The notes under the pieces: model-generated
Told to the model about the DNA's origin: nothing
Databases searched by the model: none
What the model saw: only the letters and a program-made list of their open reading frames with translations
Position numbers and translations under genes: made by a program
Origin: an uncultured Clostridia bacterium
GTDB lineage: Bacteria > Bacillota > Clostridia > Oscillospirales > Ruminococcaceae
Direction of reading: 5' to 3'
Length of the DNA stretch: 5,630 bases
NCBI GenBank assembly: GCA_945835425.1
Contig: CAMAJC010000138.1
Coordinates: 1-5,630, forward strand
Shown: positions 4,991 through 5,630 of the stretch, piece by piece
Position numbering within the stretch: position 1 is the stretch's first letter
Layout: each line of letters starts with the position of its first letter

Positions 4991-5629
4991 ATGAATAAAA
5001 AAGTGATCTGGGCGCTGCTGGCGTTTTGCGCGGCGTCCTTTATCGGGCAGCTGATCATCTATCCCCGTCTGCCGGAACAGGTGCCGGTCCACTGGAACGC
5101 GAATAACGAGATCGACGGCTGGGCAGGAAAAGGCGCGGCGCTGCTGATGGCGCTGCTGCCGCTTCTTATGCTGCTGCTTTTTATCGTGATTCCCAAAATT
5201 GACCCGAAAAGAGAAAATTATGAGAAACACGCAGGCGTTTACCAGATGTTCGCCGTCTTGATGACGGTGTTTATGGGCGGCGTCAGCTGGATGGTTCCGC
5301 TGGGCGGACTGGGGATTGAGATACCGGTCGGACTCATGCTGAATCTGCTGCTCGGGCTGATTTTCGTCCTGCTCGGCAACCAGATGCCGCGCATCCGCTT
5401 CAACTACACCTTCGGCATCCGGACGCCCTGGACGCTGGCCAGCGAATCGGTCTGGAAAAAGACCCACCGGGTATGCGGATTTGTGTTCGTTCTGTCGGGA
5501 CTGGTGATGATGGTATGCGGATTCTTTACAGGCTGGGCGGCGACGATCGGCGTGATTTTGCTGCTGGTTGGCTGCGCGGCCGGTTCGGTTTATTCCTGGT
5601 GGCTGTTTGAAAAGGAGCAGAAGGGGTAA
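4991..5629 (+). CDS. SdpI-family membrane protein (immunity/signal transduction-like)
   Basis: Integral membrane protein of 212 residues with about six transmembrane helices (5-23, 48-68, 82-103, 113-130, 161-181 and 182-203), close to Bacillus subtilis SdpI in size and topology. After helix 1 it has the DUF1648 signature YPRLPEQVPVHWNANNEIDGW (24-44). Between helices 4 and 5 it has the SdpI signature GNQMPRIRFNYTFGIRTPWTL (129-149) followed by SVWKKTHR (153-160). In B. subtilis SdpI protects against the toxin SdpC and sequesters the repressor SdpR at the membrane when toxin binds. The adjacent ArsR gene and its operator suggest the same circuit, but no SdpC-like toxin or sdpAB genes are in the window. 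Many SdpI relatives are such orphan pairs, so the ligand is unknown. The gene is complete, ending one base before the window edge; anything downstream is not visible. Confidence 0.93.
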   Translation: MNKKVIWALLAFCAASFIGQLIIYPRLPEQVPVHWNANNEIDGWAGKGAALLMALLPLLMLLLFIVIPKIDPKRENYEKHAGVYQMFAVLMTVFMGGVSWMVPLGGLGIEIPVGLMLNLLLGLIFVLLGNQMPRIRFNYTFGIRTPWTLASESVWKKTHRVCGFVFVLSGLVMMVCGFFTGWAATIGVILLLVGCAAGSVYSWWLFEKEQKG

Positions 5630-5630
5630 G

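Noticed and set aside
1..5630. CRISPR arrays, tRNA or rRNA genes, insertion sequences, phage genes
   Set aside because: No spaced repeats of CRISPR type, no tRNA-like cloverleaf, and no transposase or integrase motifs were seen on reading both strands.

Overview
The window reads as chromosomal DNA of a GC-rich anaerobic Firmicute of class Clostridia. The marker is the block yajC – TIGR04086-type membrane protein – SCIFF peptide – SCIFF radical SAM maturase, a conserved arrangement of Clostridia. Strong GGAGG-type ribosome sites, housekeeping promoters and U-tailed terminators agree with this. The GC-rich, G/C-ending codons suggest a gut Oscillospiraceae/Ruminococcaceae-type genome, but that narrower placement is inference. 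All seven supported genes lie on the plus strand.

Layout. (1) 17-655: a complete endonuclease III gene (nth) with all catalytic and iron-sulfur residues. (2) 656-1038: a long gap with no convincing gene. It holds a structured GC-rich stretch with a doubtful 54-codon ORF, then an AT-rich palindrome, and then a very good promoter for yajC. (3) 1039-3618: the yajC/SCIFF block: yajC, a four-helix membrane protein, the 48-residue six-cysteine SCIFF precursor, a strong terminator, a second hairpin, and the 481-residue maturase. A further terminator follows. (4) 3730-4626: an exported, membrane-anchored protein of unknown function. (5) 4636-5629: a self-contained SdpR/SdpI-like pair with a consensus promoter and a perfect 24-bp inverted-repeat operator at the start site.

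How the genes work together. YajC is the small accessory subunit of the SecDF branch of the Sec translocase, and the TIGR04086 protein is a small membrane protein of unknown role usually found beside it. The SCIFF peptide is the substrate of the downstream SPASM radical SAM enzyme, which installs a Cys-to-Thr thioether, making a ranthipeptide (a RiPP). The terminator between precursor and enzyme fits much more peptide mRNA than enzyme mRNA. No protease, exporter or secDF is visible here. The SdpR/SdpI-like pair looks like an autoregulated immunity or envelope-stress module without a toxin gene in view.

The SCIFF system is a described RiPP class, not a new one. The least explained parts are the cysteine-rich tail of the maturase, the RNA structures around it, the exported protein at 3730-4626, and the structured gap before yajC.
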